Below, piece after piece: positions 47,466-57,268 of a stretch of DNA of 64,000 bases. The notes beneath the pieces are model-generated. The model ran no database searches and was not told the origin of the DNA. It worked only from the letters and a program-made list of their open reading frames with translations. How positions within the stretch are numbered: the stretch's first letter is position 1; the number at the start of each line of letters is the position of its first letter. Source of the stretch: Calothrix sp. HK-06 (lineage in GTDB: Bacteria > Cyanobacteriota > Cyanobacteriia > Cyanobacteriales > Nostocaceae); assembly GCF_001904745.1 (NCBI RefSeq), contig NZ_MRCD01000003.1:62001-126000 (forward strand), read 5' to 3'. The position numbers and the translations under genes are program-made.

Positions 47466-47629
47466 TTTCTCTTCCCCATTCAATCCATGCTTGAGCCATT
47501 TGTTAGAGTCTTCCACGGTGTTCTGCCTTAATAGAATTTTCTCCTGTAATAGCAGTTAATGCTAAAAACCAATGTTCAAGTTCACAAACTCCTATCTGAA
47601 TTTAATCAACTGACATTAATAATTATCCC

Positions 47630-48412
47630 TTAAACATTCAGAAGACAGTCGCTTGCGTTTTGGAAAGAAATGTGCAAAATTTCCCCAATTTTGGAGAACC
47701 CAGCTCGTATGTATATTCGTTCCTCTGCTTCGTGTGCTGCCATTAGAAAAGCTACAGTAACTCCTTTATTAAAAGCTTCACATACCAAACGTGTTGTTAA
47801 CGCACCTGCTACTCCACGTCTTCGGAACGGTGCCCGTACACCAATGGCAGCAATTTCTGTCATTCCATTATTTGGCACAGTGCAAATACCTGCTCCCACA
47901 GCTTCACCAGTTGACGCAACGCGAGCCAAAACTACAATTTGCCCTGCTGCTACACTTGCCTTTATTCGGGCGACAGCATCATCTGTTGGCGCCGACTCAC
48001 CACCATACGCTTCGTTTTGGGCAGCAATAGTGGCAAGCAGTTCGGCATCACTTGTTGGTATGATTAATTCAATACTTTCTGGTACGGGTAGATTTTGTTG
48101 TGAGCCAGGAATGCAGGTCATAAGCGGTAAGCGTCCCTCAACAGTAAAACCTGCTGCTAGTAGCGCACTCTCAACTGATGGCGCCAGTTGTGTAATATAT
48201 TCAAGACGTGGTATGCGTGAACGTTGTTTGTAAGCAGTAATCAAAGCAGTGACATCAGCAAACGAAGGTACAGCATCATCGTCAGGAATGGCATAGTTAA
48301 GAAAGGGGTTGTCACTGTGAACACTAAAGGTTGCCAAGAATGAGCCAATTTGCTGTGTATCACGCTGCTTGCTCGCTGCAAAGCGTAAGTAAGATTGAAT
48401 TCGAGATTTCAT
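47630..48412 (-). CDS. GNAT-family N-acetyltransferase (two-domain length)
   Basis: This 260-residue protein carries a C-terminal GNAT domain: IVVLARVASTGEAVGAGICT, then EIAAIGVRAPFRRRGVAGAL with the acetyl-CoA loop and AFLMAAHEAEERIYIRAGF. The first 120 residues are unlike a second GNAT by eye but contain GFTVEGRLPLMTCI, typical of the N-terminal half of two-domain GNATs. It is 67 bp downstream of hyuA and 165 bp before the other GNAT. The operon position suggests acetylation of a hydantoinase-linked metabolite, which is inference. Confidence 0.85.
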   Translation of the reverse strand: MKSRIQSYLRFAASKQRDTQQIGSFLATFSVHSDNPFLNYAIPDDDAVPSFADVTALITAYKQRSRIPRLEYITQLAPSVESALLAAGFTVEGRLPLMTCIPGSQQNLPVPESIELIIPTSDAELLATIAAQNEAYGGESAPTDDAVARIKASVAAGQIVVLARVASTGEAVGAGICTVPNNGMTEIAAIGVRAPFRRRGVAGALTTRLVCEAFNKGVTVAFLMAAHEAEERIYIRAGFSKIGEILHISFQNASDCLLNV

Positions 48413-48431
48413 AATTTACCATCTATATTTA

Positions 48432-48450
48432 GAACGGGCAAGGATGCCCA
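48432..48450. repeat. GGCATCC/GGATGCC-type dispersed palindrome
   Basis: GGGCA (48436-48440) and TGCCC (48445-48449) around AGGA, followed by ATTTCACAAGA. It lies between hyuA and the GNAT gene. Confidence 0.6.
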
Positions 48451-48479
48451 TTTCACAAGATTATGCACACAAAATACTG

Positions 48480-50576
48480 TTAAATAAAGCGCTCTAAAAT
48501 TAAGTGATTACGTTCGGTTAATTTTGCTTGCCAATTTGGCTCAACTACAATGGTGCTAATCTTCTCTACGATAATTGCAGGCCCATTTATACTATCTTCT
48601 GGTTGTAAATCGTCGCGTCTATAAACTGGTGTATCATGCCATTTATCAAGAGCAAATATCTTTACCGTCTCTACACAAGTAGGCGCCTCATTTAAAGTTC
48701 GAGTGCGAGAAACTAAGGGTTCTTTGGGAGTATCCATTTTGTGAATAACTTCCACGCTAGCTGATTCGACAATTAAATTTTTTCCTGATTGAATAAAACC
48801 GTAGCGTGTTTTATGTTCAATCTCAAATTCCTGTTGTATAGCTGTTATGTCTATATTAAAATTAACAGTTAATATTGAATTAGTCCCTTCATACTTCAAA
48901 TTAACTTTTTGTACTACTTCCTGCTCGCTCTCGTTGTTTAGGGGTAACTCACCTCTAGCTTGTATCTCTAAACTTTCCATCAGCACCTGCAACTGATGTA
49001 TTAACTCCTGTGTTAAAGTTTGTTCTACTGCGCCTTCACGAAGCGCACGCACATCAGCAAGTCCCATTCCATAAGCTGAAAGTACCCCTGCATAAGGATG
49101 TAAAAATATCTTTGTCATGCCCAGAGTATCAGCTATTAAACATGCTACCTGCGCTCCGGCGCCTCCAAAACAGCAAAGTACATACTGCGTTACATCATAT
49201 CCACGTTGTAAACTAATCTTTTTAATTGCCGAAGCCATACTCTCTACAGCAATGGCAATAAACCCAGCAGCTACTTGTTCAGGGGTACTATTATTTCCTG
49301 TCTTTGTTTTTATCTCTTGTGCTAGCTGTGTAAATTTCTCAATGACAATATCTTTATCTAAAGGTAAATTCCCATCTACACCAAATACGGAAGGAAAATA
49401 TTGCGGATGAATTTTACCTAACATTACATTCGCATCTGTTACAGCTAATGGGCCACCACGTCGATAACAAGCAGGCCCAGGATTTGAGCGAGCAGATTCT
49501 GGACCAACGCGATAACTGGAACCATCGAAAAATAAGATTGAACCACCACCTGCTGCGATAGTATGAATATCTAATACAGGTACTCGCATTCTGGCGCCTG
49601 CAATTTCGTTTTCCAACTGTCGTTCATACTCACCTTTAAAATGGGCAACATCAGTACTAGTACCTCCCATATCAAAGGTGATAACTTTAGAAAAACCTGC
49701 ACGCTTGCTTGTTTGAACGGCGCCGACAATACCACCAGCAGGCCCACTTAATATACTATCCTTACCTTGAAATTGTTCTGCCGCAACCAATCCCCCGTCA
49801 GATTTCATAAACATTAATCTAACTCCAGGTAGATGACTTGCTACTTGGTTGACGTAATGCCGCAAAATTGGAGTTAAATAAGCATCAACAACAGTTGTGT
49901 CTCCTCTACTAACTAGTTTCATTAAAGGGCTTACTTGATGTGATACTGATATTTGTGTAAATCCAATATCTGAAGCTAATTGTGCAACTTGTTGTTCGTG
50001 TTGAGGGTAACGGTAAGCGTGCATGAATACTATTGCACAGCTACGAATGCCTGAATTATAAGCTGCTTGTAAGTCTTCTTTTACTGCTTCGATATTTACA
50101 GGCGCCAGTTCTTGACCGTGAGCATTGTAACGTTCGTCAACTTCTATTACCTGTTCGTAAAGCATTGACGGTAAAACAATGCGACGGGCAAATATATCAG
50201 GACGGTTTTGATAGCCTATTCGTAAAGCATCTTTAAACCCTTTGGTAATGGCAAGGACTACACGCGAACCGTTTCTTTCTAACAGTGCATTTGTTGCTAC
50301 TGTTGTTCCCATTTTTACCACTTCTATTTCTTCGCAGGGAATAGGCGCTTCACCTGAAAGCCCTATAATATCTCTTATTCCTTGAATTGCGGCATCCTCG
50401 TATAATTCGGGATTCTCGGAGAGAAGCTTATAAACGATTACCCACTGATTATTTTCTAATGGCACAGTTAAAAACCGCTCTGGATGATTTGAGAGGTTAT
50501 CTATAATTTGTCTACTATCTGTAACAGCTACTAAGTCTGTAAATGTACCACCCCGGTCGGCAAAAACTTTCAACAT
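48480..50576 (-). CDS. Hydantoinase A / oxoprolinase A-subunit family protein
   Basis: This 698-residue protein starts MLKVFADRGGTFTDLVAVTD, the ATP-binding opening of HyuA/OplA. It also shows KMGTTVATNALLERNGSRV, SVSHQVSPLMKLVSRGDTTV, FDMGGTSTDVAHFKGEYERQ and CCFGGAGAQVACLIADTLGM, all family signatures. Length is full. It pairs with the B subunit at 45036; two GNAT genes separate them, whereas A and B are usually adjacent. The ATP-dependent ring-opening of a 5-oxoproline- or hydantoin-like compound is the likely chemistry; the substrate is unknown. Confidence 0.92.
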   Translation of the reverse strand: MLKVFADRGGTFTDLVAVTDSRQIIDNLSNHPERFLTVPLENNQWVIVYKLLSENPELYEDAAIQGIRDIIGLSGEAPIPCEEIEVVKMGTTVATNALLERNGSRVVLAITKGFKDALRIGYQNRPDIFARRIVLPSMLYEQVIEVDERYNAHGQELAPVNIEAVKEDLQAAYNSGIRSCAIVFMHAYRYPQHEQQVAQLASDIGFTQISVSHQVSPLMKLVSRGDTTVVDAYLTPILRHYVNQVASHLPGVRLMFMKSDGGLVAAEQFQGKDSILSGPAGGIVGAVQTSKRAGFSKVITFDMGGTSTDVAHFKGEYERQLENEIAGARMRVPVLDIHTIAAGGGSILFFDGSSYRVGPESARSNPGPACYRRGGPLAVTDANVMLGKIHPQYFPSVFGVDGNLPLDKDIVIEKFTQLAQEIKTKTGNNSTPEQVAAGFIAIAVESMASAIKKISLQRGYDVTQYVLCCFGGAGAQVACLIADTLGMTKIFLHPYAGVLSAYGMGLADVRALREGAVEQTLTQELIHQLQVLMESLEIQARGELPLNNESEQEVVQKVNLKYEGTNSILTVNFNIDITAIQQEFEIEHKTRYGFIQSGKNLIVESASVEVIHKMDTPKEPLVSRTRTLNEAPTCVETVKIFALDKWHDTPVYRRDDLQPEDSINGPAIIVEKISTIVVEPNWQAKLTERNHLILERFI

Positions 50577-50702
50577 AACTATACACCCATCGCACTATAG
50601 AACGGTTCTTACTTTGTGTCCTCTGCGTAAGAGTGGTGAAATTATGCATTTTGAAATAATTTTTTTACCACAGAGTCACAGAGGACACTTAAGAGTTGAG
50701 AT

Positions 50703-52457
50703 TTACCTACACCGATAAACTTTGTACTCGTAACCGTTTACTGGTGGCAACGGTTTACTATTGAGCGAACAAGTTTCTAGTTCTTCGGGGTCGTCGGCAA
50801 AAAAGTTCACCTTCCATAAATCAAATGGACGAGGTAAAGTTTTTACGGCTTTGCCCAATGCTTTTGATGAAGTGCTAGGATTATTATCTTGATGTGCTAG
50901 TAGAAACTTTGTATTAGTTAATTTCTGATTTTTTTTCAATTCCCTTGCTACACCCATCATTTCCCCTATATGTACATGGGTTTTTTGTGTGGTGGCAATC
51001 AATACTGGTTGGCTAGATACTCTTTGAATAATACCAATGAATAAATCAGGACGATAGTATTTTTGATAGCCTAAGTTATTAACAACTGTTATGCCGCTCG
51101 CTAATGACATCAGCCAAATTATTAACACGGCTTTTTTTCCTGATATCCGCCATTTAAACATTTTGACTGTTTCTAGGCGCCAGCAGATAGCTAAACTTGC
51201 TCCCACTAGTATTATTACTGCCGGAAAATAAATAAAATTATAGCGGGCGCCACGTGTTAAATCAATACCTAAAAAGTAGGTAAATATAGAAAATAACAGG
51301 AGTGCGCTGATTATAAATGCAATTAAGACCTTGGTGATAAATCGGTTTTCTGGTTCATTGAGTGTAGCTTTTAGACCGCGAACTAATATTGGTGTTGCCC
51401 AAATAAAAAAAGCTAGCATCACAACTCCCGAAGTAATCATCACCGCTAACCGTGGAGACTCAACGGGCAGTAGCGAAATCATTGTAATCCAAGCTGCTAA
51501 ACCTTGAAAAATTGGACTCAACCAAGCAAGTCCAACTCTATCACCTTGAATCCACTCGGTTAATTTTCCACCATAGCTATTCTGTAAAAATACGGGTATC
51601 CAGACGGTGCCTGCTATTGCTGTACCCACTGCTACCGCGAATATACGGTACCATGCACTTCCCCATTCTTTATTCCTTACTTGTTTGACTAAAAGGAAAA
51701 GTAATACAATTGCTTCACAACAAAGAGTTAAAACAAAGAAATAATGTGTAGCTATACCCAAAGCGTTGACAACAATCCATGTTAAAGCGACTTTGAGAGG
51801 TAATTGACTACGACTTTGAACGTGGCGAACGGCACTGATAAAACAAGCAAGCGTTGCCATTACCCACAAAATAGGTAAAGTATAGTGCCGTGTTTCTTGA
51901 GCCAAAAATATAGCGTAAGGTGAAGTCGCCATAAAAGCCGCAGCTAAATGACTGACTAACCGTGAACGATACAGCTTAAAACTAAATATATAAATGCACA
52001 GAACACTCATAGCACCAAATAGTGCAGCCAACGCACGGGCGCCCCAAACCGATACCAATCCGGCATCTGTTGGAAATAGCCGCAGCCACAAATGCGTCAA
52101 TATAAAATAAAGTGGCGGGTGATTACTTTCTGTAAATAAGTGCTTTAACACATCTTGTACACCAGCACCAGCACGCGGTTGCAGTGGTTGTAAAAGTGTA
52201 TCAATACCAATAGGCTGGTCGAGCGGTACATTTAAGAAGCTATTGCCAAGACTAAATACCAAAGTTGAAAACTCATCAGTCCAAGGTGGTTTAGCATCCA
52301 AATTAATGAAGCGTAAAATAGTACCAACAGCAAACCAAAATAGAAGTAATATTACAGAATTTTTAAATGTAGAGACGCGAAAATTCGCGTCTTTTTGACC
52401 CGTTAGTGCTGAATGCTGATTTTTGAGTGAAGAGTTAGGAAATAGCTTTTTCAGCAT
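50703..52457 (-). CDS. Membrane glycosyltransferase family 39 (mannosyltransferase-like)
   Basis: This 584-residue protein has about ten or more membrane helices. The first follows residue 32 (VILLLFWFAVGTILRFINL) and leads into the family-typical luminal loop with Asp (DAKPPWTDEFSTLVFSLGNS). The segment ESNHPPLYFILTHLWLRLFP is the second conserved loop. Members move a sugar from a lipid carrier to protein or glycan outside the membrane. Residues 22-30 (KDANFRVST) are translated from a GTAGAGACG-type dispersed repeat, so the annotated N-terminus is repeat-derived. It is in the same direction as the GT2-GtrA gene before it, which could provide the lipid-linked sugar. Confidence 0.88.
   Translation of the reverse strand: MLKKLFPNSSLKNQHSALTGQKDANFRVSTFKNSVILLLFWFAVGTILRFINLDAKPPWTDEFSTLVFSLGNSFLNVPLDQPIGIDTLLQPLQPRAGAGVQDVLKHLFTESNHPPLYFILTHLWLRLFPTDAGLVSVWGARALAALFGAMSVLCIYIFSFKLYRSRLVSHLAAAFMATSPYAIFLAQETRHYTLPILWVMATLACFISAVRHVQSRSQLPLKVALTWIVVNALGIATHYFFVLTLCCEAIVLLFLLVKQVRNKEWGSAWYRIFAVAVGTAIAGTVWIPVFLQNSYGGKLTEWIQGDRVGLAWLSPIFQGLAAWITMISLLPVESPRLAVMITSGVVMLAFFIWATPILVRGLKATLNEPENRFITKVLIAFIISALLLFSIFTYFLGIDLTRGARYNFIYFPAVIILVGASLAICWRLETVKMFKWRISGKKAVLIIWLMSLASGITVVNNLGYQKYYRPDLFIGIIQRVSSQPVLIATTQKTHVHIGEMMGVARELKKNQKLTNTKFLLAHQDNNPSTSSKALGKAVKTLPRPFDLWKVNFFADDPEELETCSLNSKPLPPVNGYEYKVYRCR
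52369..52394. repeat. GTAGAGACG-type dispersed palindrome inside the GT39 coding region
   Basis: GTAGAGACGCGAAAA and TTCGCGTCTTT are inverted arms located within codons 22-30 of the GT39 gene. It is the only copy found inside a gene body. A related arm pair is at 52509-52537. Confidence 0.75.
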
Positions 52458-52508
52458 ATGTAGAAAGCCGCAAGGAACAATAGAACTAGAATACTGTGGG
52501 TGCCATAG

Positions 52509-52537
52509 GAGGAGACGCTCCAGAATCGCGTCTCTAC
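52509..52537. repeat. GTAGAGACG-type dispersed palindrome after the GT2-GtrA gene
   Basis: GGAGACGC and GCGTCTC are inverted arms around a 13-base loop, just after the stop of the GT2-GtrA gene on the minus strand. Confidence 0.65.
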
Positions 52538-52543
52538 ATTAAT

Positions 52544-53782
52544 TTATTTTTGTACATCAGTTACACGCCAACTGAGCTTGAGATTAACCCAAAAGTTCCA
52601 CAAAACTACCACTGCTATCGCAATTAATTTTGCTAGATACTCGTTGACCTTCATAACGTTGTAGAGCGAATTTACTATCAAAGCTTGTAAAATGACTCCA
52701 GCCAAACAAATGACGTTGAATTTCAAAAATCTTTTCAAACGGGCGCCTTTTCCAGTTTGTCGGCTTGAGATATCGCGAAATGTCCAGATATCATTCCATA
52801 GGAAGTTGTTAATAATTGCCGTTTCTGCTGAAAGTATAGTGCTACGTGTCAGTCCTAGCTCGAAAATTTGCCGCAGTATATAAAATACCGTCAAATCGAC
52901 TCCTAAACCACTAAAACCAACTACGCCAAACCGCAAAAATCTACCAATAGGAAAATTCAAACGTTTATTCATACGTTCCAAGTGTCCTGTAGTTAGACGC
53001 AAGCGGATTAAATGGCGTAAGTAATCTATATACTGTTTCCATGTGACTTTGCTTTCACCTTCAACGCGCTCGTTAAAAACATATCCTACTTCAGCAATTT
53101 CTTGAATATCACCTCGTCCAATTATTTCCAACAGTATTTTGTAACCAACCGGATGAAGTGTGATTTCAGCTATACTATCTCTCCGCACCATAAAATAGCC
53201 GCTCATTGGGTCAGATACTCTACCTAAAACCCCTGGTAAAATAATTAAACCTAATACTTGGGCGCCTCTTGATAAAAATCTTCTGACCACACTCCAACTA
53301 CTTACCCCACCTCCATCTACATGACGACTACCAACCGCTAAATCGGCGCCTTCTTCTACTGCGCGTAGCAATTGCAACATGACATGCGGTGGATGCTGTA
53401 AATCTCCGTCGATAACTCCCAAAATACGTCCCTTTGCCACTTGCCAACCGCGAATTACCGCTTGTGATAGTCCTCGTTCTCCAACTCGACGCATTACCCG
53501 TAGTTGGGGATATGAAGTCATTAAAGAAGCGGCAACTTCCCAAGTACCATCAGGACTATCATCATCTACAACAATTAGCTCGTAATCTCCATACATCGAC
53601 GAATCGAGTAACTTCGTCAACACTTGCACAACGTTTGTTATATTGTTGCGCTCGTTATAAGTGGGAATTATTAGTGAGAATAAGATACAATCTTTACTAC
53701 CAGTAGTAATGGCAGGATACTTTGGAACCCGTAATGCACCAGATGGTGCCGATAGCAATGGATTTGGTTCAATAATACTCAT
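52544..53782 (-). CDS. Glycosyltransferase family 2 fused to GtrA membrane domain
   Basis: This 412-residue protein joins a dolichol-phosphate-mannose-synthase-type GT2 domain (about 30-250) to a GtrA domain (about 275-400). GT2 features are FSLIIPTYNERNNITNVVQVL, the nucleotide-binding IVVDDDSPDGTWEV and VIDGDLQHPP with the metal-binding DxD-type region, then SRHVDGGG. GtrA features are LRFGVVGFSGLGVDLTVFYI and four helices ending VLWNFWVNLKLSWRV. The fusion probably makes and flips a polyprenyl-phosphate sugar, to be used by the adjacent GT39. The two genes are 86 bp apart. Confidence 0.93.
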   Translation of the reverse strand: MSIIEPNPLLSAPSGALRVPKYPAITTGSKDCILFSLIIPTYNERNNITNVVQVLTKLLDSSMYGDYELIVVDDDSPDGTWEVAASLMTSYPQLRVMRRVGERGLSQAVIRGWQVAKGRILGVIDGDLQHPPHVMLQLLRAVEEGADLAVGSRHVDGGGVSSWSVVRRFLSRGAQVLGLIILPGVLGRVSDPMSGYFMVRRDSIAEITLHPVGYKILLEIIGRGDIQEIAEVGYVFNERVEGESKVTWKQYIDYLRHLIRLRLTTGHLERMNKRLNFPIGRFLRFGVVGFSGLGVDLTVFYILRQIFELGLTRSTILSAETAIINNFLWNDIWTFRDISSRQTGKGARLKRFLKFNVICLAGVILQALIVNSLYNVMKVNEYLAKLIAIAVVVLWNFWVNLKLSWRVTDVQK

Positions 53783-53974
53783 TCAATAAGATGGTGGAAT
53801 GTCCAAGGGTGAGCAGAGAGATGAGGTTACATAAAAATTTATCGCTCTTGATTTTAAGTCAAAATCAGAATTTCACAAGCATTGGTTACACTTTCCAAAA
53901 CGATTAATGGTTGTATATATTACAATTAATAAAGTGATTTAATATAAATAAACCCATTACAAAGAAGTTTAGCT

Positions 53975-55138
53975 GTGGTTGTTATAAGTGTTGAAGCTAT
54001 TTTAGAACGCGCTAAAGAGTATGATTTGTCTCCACAGGAAGCCGTGTTCTTATTGAAACAAACTGACCCTAGTATTATTGCTGAAATTCGCATAGCTGCT
54101 GATAAATTACGTCAACAACAAGTAGGAGATACTGTAACATACGTCGTTAATCGCAACATCAATTTTACTAACATTTGTGAACAGCACTGTAGTTTCTGTG
54201 CTTTCCGTCGAGATTCAAATTCAAATGGTTCATACTGGTTAGATTGGGAGCAAATTAGAGCTAAAACAATTGACGCAGTACAACAAGGTGCCACAGAAAT
54301 TTGTATGCAGGGTGGTTTAAACCCAGAAGCAAAAATCAACGGCAAGTCATTGAACTACTATATAAAGCTTGTCGAAATTATTAAACAAGAGTTTCCACAA
54401 TTACATCTCCACGCATTTTCGCCCCAAGAAATTCAGTTTATAGCCAGACTTGATACAATTTCTTACGCCGAGGTAATAACAGCTTTACGCGACTCAGGTC
54501 TCAACTCAATGCCTGGAACTGCCGCCGAAGTGTTAGATGATAATGTTCGTGCTGTATTATGCCCTGAAAAAATCAATTCAGCAACTTGGTTAGAAATCGT
54601 CGAAACAGCCCATAAATTGGGTTTACCCACCACTAGTACAATGTTATCGGGGCATATCGAAACACCCTTACAGCAAATTGAACACTTAGAGCAACTCCGC
54701 ACGCTTCAGCAAACTGCCATTAAAAACAACTATCCAGCCCGAATTACCGAATTTATAATATTACCCTTTGTAGGAGCATTAGCACCAAAATCCTTACGGC
54801 GCCGTGTTGGTCGTGACCAACCAGTATTACTTGACACACTTTTACTTACAGCAGTTGCTCGAATATATCTAGGTAATTACATACCAAATCATCAGCCCAG
54901 TTGGGTAAAACTTGGTCTAAATGGCGCCAAAGAAGCATTGAAATGGGGTTGTAATGATATTGGTGGCACCTTAATGGAAGAACACATTACCACAATGGCA
55001 GGCGCTATTGGTGGAACCTGTATGTCCGTCTCAGATTTACAAAACGCAATATCAGAACTTGGGCGCCCATACCAGCAACGTGACACCCTATATAAAGTTA
55101 TAAGTTATGAGTTACAATTGCTAACTCCTAACTCCTAA
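53975..55138 (+). CDS. cofH: FO synthase subunit 2 (radical SAM)
   Basis: CofH joins the CofG partner to make FO (8-hydroxy-5-deazaflavin), used in cyanobacteria as an antenna of DNA photolyases. The start is GTG 53975. The [4Fe-4S] motif CxxxCxxC is at Cys68, Cys72 and Cys75 (CEQHCSFC), followed by AFRRD. Other blocks are [31 protein letters not shown] and [20 protein letters not shown]. The last 13 residues ([13 protein letters not shown]) are translated from a heptanucleotide repeat tract that also supplies the stop codon. No cofG is in the window. Confidence 0.93.
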   Translation: MVVISVEAILERAKEYDLSPQEAVFLLKQTDPSIIAEIRIAADKLRQQQVGDTVTYVVNRNINFTNICEQHCSFCAFRRDSNSNGSYWLDWEQIRAKTIDAVQQGATEICMQGGLNPEAKINGKSLNYYIKLVEIIKQEFPQLHLHAFSPQEIQFIARLDTISYAEVITALRDSGLNSMPGTAAEVLDDNVRAVLCPEKINSATWLEIVETAHKLGLPTTSTMLSGHIETPLQQIEHLEQLRTLQQTAIKNNYPARITEFIILPFVGALAPKSLRRRVGRDQPVLLDTLLLTAVARIYLGNYIPNHQPSWVKLGLNGAKEALKWGCNDIGGTLMEEHITTMAGAIGGTCMSVSDLQNAISELGRPYQQRDTLYKVISYELQLLTPNS

Positions 55139-55153
55139 CTCCTAACTCCTCAC
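55096..55153. repeat. Heptanucleotide tandem repeats over the end of cofH
   Basis: GTTATAAGTTATGAGTTA is followed by four CTAACTC-type units, ending just before TCACTAATT. The tract covers the final cofH codons and stop and runs into the gap before psb27. Confidence 0.8.
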
Positions 55154-55218
55154 TAATTTGATCCCAATCCAAGATACGATAAAGCTTGATTTAAGTATTT
55201 TTTCACTTTTGATTGCTT

Positions 55219-55620
55219 ATGAAGCGCTATTTGTCACGCCTACTTGCCTTGGTTTTGGTTGTAACTATTGGTTTGATGGGTTGTTCGTCTTCTGACCCCA
55301 ACAGCTTAACGGGGAATTATAGCCAAGACACGTTAACTGTAGTCAACATTATACGTAATGCAATTGAACTACCGAATGATGCGCCTTCTAAAGCAGCAGT
55401 TCAAACCGAAGCACGTCAAAAAATTAATGACTTTTCGGCACGCTATCAGCGTAACACCTCTGTTGCAAGCTTAAGTTCTTTCACCACCATGCGAACTGCC
55501 CTAAATTCTTTGGCAGGACATTATAGCTCTTATCCTAACCGCCCTGTGCCCGAAAAACTTAAAACCCGCTTACAACAAGAGTTGAAACAGGTAGAGTCTG
55601 CTTTGCAACGTGGTGCTTAA
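55219..55620 (+). CDS. psb27: Photosystem II assembly lipoprotein Psb27
   Basis: Psb27 binds the lumenal side of CP43 in immature photosystem II and prevents early binding of the extrinsic proteins. I choose the ATG at 55219 (133 residues; an in-frame TTG is two codons upstream). A lipoprotein signal (MKRYLSRLLALVLVVTIGLM) ends in GCSSS with lipid-attachment Cys22. The mature four-helix bundle shows LTGNYSQDTLTVVNIIRNAI and HYSSYPNRPVPEKLKTRL. Length is normal. It stands alone, 80 bp after cofH. Confidence 0.95.
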   Translation: MKRYLSRLLALVLVVTIGLMGCSSSDPNSLTGNYSQDTLTVVNIIRNAIELPNDAPSKAAVQTEARQKINDFSARYQRNTSVASLSSFTTMRTALNSLAGHYSSYPNRPVPEKLKTRLQQELKQVESALQRGA

Positions 55621-55649
55621 CCGTTTGTTGTGCTGTACTTACTGTACTT

Positions 55650-55676
55650 GCTGTGGGTTGGGTGTTACCCAACCTA
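55650..55676. repeat. GGGTTGGGTG/TACCCAACC palindrome
   Basis: GGTTGGGTG and TACCCAACC are inverted arms close together after psb27. Related halves are seen near 42660 and 43729. It could terminate psb27 transcripts but no T-run follows. Confidence 0.5.
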
Positions 55677-55777
55677 CTATAAAGAACTTTTATATAAAAA
55701 GAATAAATTAGATATATAAAAGAATTAATTATTGACTCATCTTGGCTCAATATTTAAAATTAAATTAAATTCCATCT

Positions 55778-57268
55778 ATGTCTTTACGTCCTTTGAATGT
55801 TGTAAAAATGTTCTCTTGGCGACGCTTCAGAGCTGCCGCTTTAATTAGTAGCTTGTTAATTCCCTTTTTGGGACAACCTTCAGAGGCTCAACTAAACGAG
55901 TATTGTCAGTTACCTAACAAGGCAGTACAAGAAAAAGAAAACTTACGTATATCGGCGTTTCGAGGAAACCTGTCGGCGCAAAAACAGTATCAAAATTTAC
56001 TACAAAAACACGGTGAAGCCGTTCGAGACTGCCGTCAAAACAATTGGTTGCAGGTTCAAGCGATTTGGTTACGTTTGTATCCTTGTGATATTCAATCAGG
56101 CGCCCTTGACCGGATTATGGATAGAATCGTCAATAAGGGTTACAGCGCTGTCTATGTAGAAACTTTTTATGATGGACGGGTAATGTTACCCTCAAACGAT
56201 AATCCTACAGTTTGGCCCTCTGTAGTACGGGCACCGGGACAAGAAAATACTGATTTGCTAGAGAAAGCAATTCAGAAAGGACGCGAACGCGGTTTAAAAG
56301 TGTACGCTTGGATGTACACCGTTAATTTTGGTTTTAACTATGCTCAACGAAAAGATAGAGAAAGTGTAATTGCGCGTAACGGTAAGGGGCAAACCAGTTT
56401 GTACGTTGTTGATGGTGGTAGTCATGTTTTTATTGACCCATACAGCGTAATCGCTCGAACAGATTATATACGCATGGTACAAGAAGTCGCTCGTCGGCAC
56501 CCAGATGGTATTTTGTTCGACTATGTACGTTATCCGCGTCAGTCTGGTAATAATTCAATCGCGACAAAAGTTACAGATTTGTGGCTATATACAGAATCAA
56601 CTCAGCAAGCTTTATTTAAAAGGGCACAAAATATCAAGGGGTTAGATTTAATACGTCGCTTTCTAGGCAAAGGATATGTAACTACTAGTGATATTACAGA
56701 TGTGGATAGATTATATCCCTCGGAAGGCGAACCAATGTGGCAGGGACGTACTTTGGTTGCTTCTAAGTCGCTCTTATCGGCAAGTCAACGTCAACCCCAA
56801 CTTCAATCAGATTTATGGCAGCTTTCGGTTGCTCACGCAATGCAAGGAATTGTTGATTTTATAACTTTAGCAGCATATCCAGCACAACAAATGGGTGTTC
56901 CGGCAGGCGCCGTCTTTTTTCCTGAAGGCAACCAAATTCACGGTCAAGGTTACGATTCACGCTTACAACCGTGGGATAGATTTCCTAGTAACTTTGAATG
57001 GCATCCAATGTCTTACGCGAACTGTGGAAACGTCGCTTGTATTGCTCAACAAGTTCAGCGTGTTTTAACTATGTCAAGACCCGACACACAAATTATTCCT
57101 GCTGTCGCCGGTACTTGGGGTAAATCTGTTAGCGGGCGCCCATCATTAGAAGTTCAAATGCAAGCACTCCGCCAATTTGCCCCCCGTGTACGTGGAGTTA
57201 GTCACTTCGCTTACTCTTGGCAAGACCCACAACACGACAGCGAACGTAAATTATGCCGCACACAGTAG
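55778..57268 (+). CDS. Secreted family 10 glycosyl hydrolase-like protein (GHL10 type)
   Basis: The 496-residue frame opens with an N-terminal hydrophobic segment (about 19-37, AAALISSLLIPFLGQPSEA) that looks like a signal peptide. The catalytic-like barrel starts around residue 90 (QAIWLRLYPCDIQSGALDRI) with YSAVYVETFYDGRVMLP, GLKVYAWMYTVNFGFNYAQR and PDGILFDYVRYPR, and continues to GVSHFAYSWQDP. These match the GHL10/DUF187 hydrolase-like group by memory. The group includes glucosyl hydrolases acting outside the cell, but the substrate is unknown. The start could be the third ATG at MFSWRRF, residue 11. Confidence 0.8.
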   Translation: MSLRPLNVVKMFSWRRFRAAALISSLLIPFLGQPSEAQLNEYCQLPNKAVQEKENLRISAFRGNLSAQKQYQNLLQKHGEAVRDCRQNNWLQVQAIWLRLYPCDIQSGALDRIMDRIVNKGYSAVYVETFYDGRVMLPSNDNPTVWPSVVRAPGQENTDLLEKAIQKGRERGLKVYAWMYTVNFGFNYAQRKDRESVIARNGKGQTSLYVVDGGSHVFIDPYSVIARTDYIRMVQEVARRHPDGILFDYVRYPRQSGNNSIATKVTDLWLYTESTQQALFKRAQNIKGLDLIRRFLGKGYVTTSDITDVDRLYPSEGEPMWQGRTLVASKSLLSASQRQPQLQSDLWQLSVAHAMQGIVDFITLAAYPAQQMGVPAGAVFFPEGNQIHGQGYDSRLQPWDRFPSNFEWHPMSYANCGNVACIAQQVQRVLTMSRPDTQIIPAVAGTWGKSVSGRPSLEVQMQALRQFAPRVRGVSHFAYSWQDPQHDSERKLCRTQ

